Assembly (NCBI GenBank): GCA_027023325.1
Contig: JALVVQ010000120.1
Coordinates: forward strand, 1-12,904
DNA length: 12,904 nt
Reading direction: 5' to 3'
Origin: Campylobacteraceae bacterium
GTDB taxonomy: Bacteria; Campylobacterota; Campylobacteria; Campylobacterales; Sulfurovaceae
How positions within the stretch are numbered: the stretch's first letter is position 1; the number at the start of each line of letters is the position of its first letter. This document shows, piece by piece, positions 11,808 through 12,904 of the stretch. The position numbers were made by a program, and so were the translations under genes. The notes beneath the pieces were generated by a model that saw nothing but the letters and a program-made list of their open reading frames with translations, had not been told where the DNA came from and searched no databases.

Positions 11808-12904
11808 ATGTTAAAAAAACTTGGATTAACTGCGTTAGCAACAACAGCCATATTGCTTACTGGATGTGGGGGGGGGTGGAGGCAGCCCATCAAATAGTCC
11901 CGCACAACAAACTCCTACTCAAGAGACACTAAAACTCACAGTTGGTAATCTAACAATCGATTCTCAGTCTACCCTTTCAAGAGTATCAAAAACTATTCAA
12001 GAAGGAACGAAAGTTTTAGTGCAAATTTCTCTAAACAAAAATGATGCGACTGTTAGTTTAGAAGGCAAAGATGCTTCATATTTTGAACTCTTAGATACTG
12101 CATCAGGCTATCAATTGCAATTCAAGGGGGCAGCTACTGCAGGTGAGTATGAGGTTGATATAAAAGCATCCGATACCAATGGCAATTCAATAGTATATAA
12201 AATAAAATATATCGTACATGCAAACAATCCAATCAATAAGCCACCAGTCGTCAATGCGGGCAATGATACAACTACTATTGAAAATCAAACTATTACACTA
12301 AGAGGAACTGCCACTGATGAAGATGGAAATATAGTTTCTTATGAATGGAAATTAGGTAATCAGGTTCTAGCCACAACAGTATCTTTTGACTATACGCCTA
12401 CAAATATTGGTACCGATACATTAGTTTTTTCAGCTACAGATGATGATGGTGCTACCACATCTGATGAAATAAAAGTTAATGTCACAGAATATTTAGTACC
12501 TGATTTAGTTGTCCTTAATGCTGAAGTTATAGATAACGATGGCAACCCCATTACAGAAAATAACAAATATGAGGCTGGAGATACAATAAAAATAAAAATA
12601 ACAGTTACCAACATTGGTGAAGGAGATGTTCCTGCTCGAAGTAAATATTACACCAATGTCACATTGAGAGGAGACGCCTATCGACATACTGTCGCACTAC
12701 TGGAACTTAAAAACTTATCACCACATGAAACAAAAACTTTTACATATAACACAGGAGAAGTAATTGAAAACCGTGATGACAACAAATCTCTAACTGTAGA
12801 TATCAATATAAATAAATCAGTATTTGATGATGATTTTTGGAAAAATAATCTGTTTCAAGAAGGAAACAGAACAAACAATACTTCAAATGCTCTAAGAGTA
12901 TATG
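11808..12904 (+). CDS. Surface lipoprotein with PKD and CARDB domains, frame broken at poly-G, 3' end outside window
   Basis: The ATG at 11808 opens a lipoprotein signal peptide (LKK, hydrophobic core, ILLTGC) with lipidated C20. Right after TGT comes a run of nine Gs; in this frame translation ends at TAG 11895-11897 after 29 codons. The next frame is open from the G-run to the window end. With eight Gs the two join as C20-GGGGG-SPSNSPA, giving 365 visible residues. The joined protein has a Ser/Pro/Gln linker, a cadherin-like region (ATAGEYEVDIKASDTNG), a PKD domain (PPVVNAGNDTTT, TDEDGNIVSYEW, TDDDGATTSD) and a CARDB domain (PDLVVLNAEV, TVTNIGEGDV). These are extracellular adhesion-type, calcium-binding-like modules, so the product is probably an outer-membrane adhesin. 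The position of the break in a homopolymer suggests phase variation; a sequencing error is the alternative. Confidence 0.8.
11868..11876 (+). repeat. Poly-G tract (9 G), candidate phase-variation switch
   Basis: Nine consecutive Gs directly follow the lipobox cysteine codon. Tracts of 8, 11 or 5 Gs keep the lipoprotein in frame; 9 puts it out of frame. Homopolymeric G tracts of 8 or more inside surface-protein genes are the usual slipped-strand switch in Campylobacterota. Confidence 0.75.

Overview
The window looks like chromosome from a sulfur-metabolising Campylobacterota (Epsilonproteobacteria), most likely close to Sulfurovum. This is inference, based on moderate-to-low GC with AT-rich gaps, AAGGAG-type ribosome sites, dense gene packing, a sulfur-handling gene set, and a poly-G tract of the kind these bacteria use for phase variation. 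No rRNA, tRNA, CRISPR array, integrase or complete insertion sequence was seen.

Region 1 (1-5938, all + strand) is a sulfur-relay and sulfur-import cluster. It holds a thioredoxin-fold protein (5' end outside the window), a MOSC-domain protein, an exported DsrE-like protein, an exported metallo-beta-lactamase-fold hydrolase of SoxH type, and an unrecognised 169-residue protein. After a promoter-bearing gap come an exported rhodanese, a YeeE/YedE (TsuA/PmpAB-like) sulfur permease split into two overlapping half-genes, a small membrane-anchored helical protein, and a Sel1-repeat protein. A plausible model is that periplasmic redox and sulfur-carrier proteins (thioredoxin, DsrE, rhodanese, MBL hydrolase) process sulfane sulfur or thiosulfate while the split permease moves it inward. 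The permease pair has its own extended -10 promoter and a 5' leader with nested inverted repeats.

Region 2 (5969-9220, all - strand) begins with a stand-alone FAD/NAD(P)H oxidoreductase resembling thioredoxin reductase but without the CxxC. A tight three-gene operon follows, transcribed from 9220 downward: a ParB/Spo0J-like DNA-binding protein with no ParA, a family 6 uracil/hypoxanthine-DNA glycosylase, and a patatin-like phospholipase. A perfect 20-bp palindrome lies 26 bp upstream of the ParB-like start. Intergenic gaps on either side of the three-gene operon each carry a copy of a short GC-rich motif (TTTGAYACCCGKCCC).

Region 3 (9469-11698) holds a membrane-anchored transglutaminase-like protein, then an AraC-type regulator with a GyrI-like effector domain divergent from a LysE/RhtB exporter, a common regulator/exporter arrangement.

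Region 4 (11808 to the window end) is a cell-surface lipoprotein with PKD and CARDB adhesion-type domains. Its reading frame is broken exactly at a run of nine G residues just after the lipobox cysteine. Eight Gs would restore it, so it is most simply read as a phase-variable surface protein caught in the OFF state, with a homopolymer sequencing error as the main alternative.
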